Positions 22,495-24,463 of a DNA stretch of 24,463 nucleotides are shown piece after piece. Below the pieces are notes generated by a model that was not told the DNA's origin, searched no databases, and saw nothing but the letters and a program-made list of their open reading frames with translations. The number at the start of each line of letters is the position of its first letter. Positions within the stretch are counted from its first letter, which is position 1. The stretch is from positions 1 to 24,463 of the forward strand of contig NZ_JOHS01000073.1 of the NCBI RefSeq assembly GCF_000725625.1, written 5' to 3'. The stretch is from Streptomyces sp. NRRL F-6676. Its GTDB lineage: Bacteria; Actinomycetota; Actinomycetes; Streptomycetales; Streptomycetaceae. Both the position numbers and the translations under genes were made by a program.

Positions 22495-22532
22495 CGGGTC
22501 GGTTCGGGTCGGTTCTGGTCGGTTCGGGTCGG
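22495..22532. repeat. 10-bp tandem repeat (GGTTCGGGTC)n
   Basis: About 3.8 copies of a GGTTCGGGTC unit, with one T/G variant, lie in the gap between trpS and the 2H gene, 42 bases before the latter's start. On the minus strand it reads as CCGAACC-type units. It could be slippage DNA or a cluster of protein sites at helical-turn spacing. The rest of the gap (22454-22699) holds G/C-rich short hairpins but no gene that I can support. Confidence 0.7.
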
Positions 22533-22699
22533 GCCTTGCCGGCCGGCTGTACGCCGCCCGGCTATCGACTGTACGGCCACGGCTGTGCCCCGGGCAGGCG
22601 CAGCGGTAGTGATGTGCAGCGCTCTGCCCGGTGGTACACGGGCCGGACGGTGGCCGTGCGGCCTCCTGTGCGAGGGGGCGGCCGGCGTGAGCGGCGGGG

Positions 22700-24463
<1,764 letters not shown>

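Noticed and set aside
22495..22532. CRISPR-like array
   Set aside because: The units are only 10 bp, contiguous and without spacers; no cas genes are present.
22581..22699. Terminator after trpS
   Set aside because: Several short GC-rich complementary stretches exist, but none forms a clean stem better than chance for this composition.

Overview
The window is high-GC actinobacterial DNA and almost certainly Streptomyces. It has third-position G/C bias, many GTG starts, GGAGG-type ribosome sites, several starts that look leaderless, a housekeeping sdhCDAB operon, and a SCO4848-type small membrane protein beside a D-Ala-D-Ala carboxypeptidase. From memory the gene order resembles the S. coelicolor trpS2-to-sdh neighbourhood (about SCO4839 to SCO4864). 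I could not check this by alignment. Most of the window is conserved core chromosome. The clearest sign of rearrangement is at the extreme left edge.

Layout. (1) 1-1777, minus strand: an ECF-type sigma factor gene whose overlapping downstream partner is cut to 38 codons where the sequence changes character, and an unrecognised 192-aa protein. (2) 1946-4455: a secreted GH20 beta-N-acetylhexosaminidase (minus), divergent from a UraD-like protein (plus) that lacks the usual catalytic HP motif. (3) 4607-8037: sdhC-sdhD-sdhA-sdhB, closed by a strong hairpin. (4) 8150-9544, minus: two TM2-domain proteins flanking a DUF2752 protein. (5) 9704-12051, plus: a VOC/glyoxalase-like protein, then an apparent operon of a three-helix membrane protein, a DCC (DUF393) thiol protein and a TetR regulator. 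Two TTGAAC-n2-GTTCAA operators lie around the promoter. (6) 12048-14522, minus: an MMPL exporter with a C-terminal carboxypeptidase-regulatory-like domain, divergent from an OmpR-type response regulator and its histidine kinase (14673-16966). (7) 17052-18561, minus: a SCO4848-like membrane protein and a membrane-anchored metallophosphoesterase. (8) 18701-20098: a membrane-anchored D,D-carboxypeptidase whose 3' end overlaps a convergent YihY-family gene (20046-20957). (9) 21103-24463: an SDR reductase behind an 18-bp perfect palindrome, a 2H phosphoesterase, tryptophanyl-tRNA synthetase, and the start of a secreted protein.

How the genes fit together. The sdh operon supplies complex II. The hexosaminidase, D,D-carboxypeptidase, metallophosphoesterase, MMPL pump and two-component system are all envelope-facing. 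The most self-contained regulatory unit is the TetR/DCC/membrane-protein operon: its two near-identical operators overlap the -35 box and lie just past the expected transcription start, which suggests autorepression. The divergent MMPL and two-component genes share a 150-bp spacer with a short direct repeat, which suggests the kinase controls the exporter. No tRNA, rRNA, CRISPR array or complete insertion sequence was seen. The most novel candidates are the twin-operator operon, the MMPL fusion, the UraD-like protein beside sdh, and the palindrome before the SDR gene. None amounts to a demonstrated new system.
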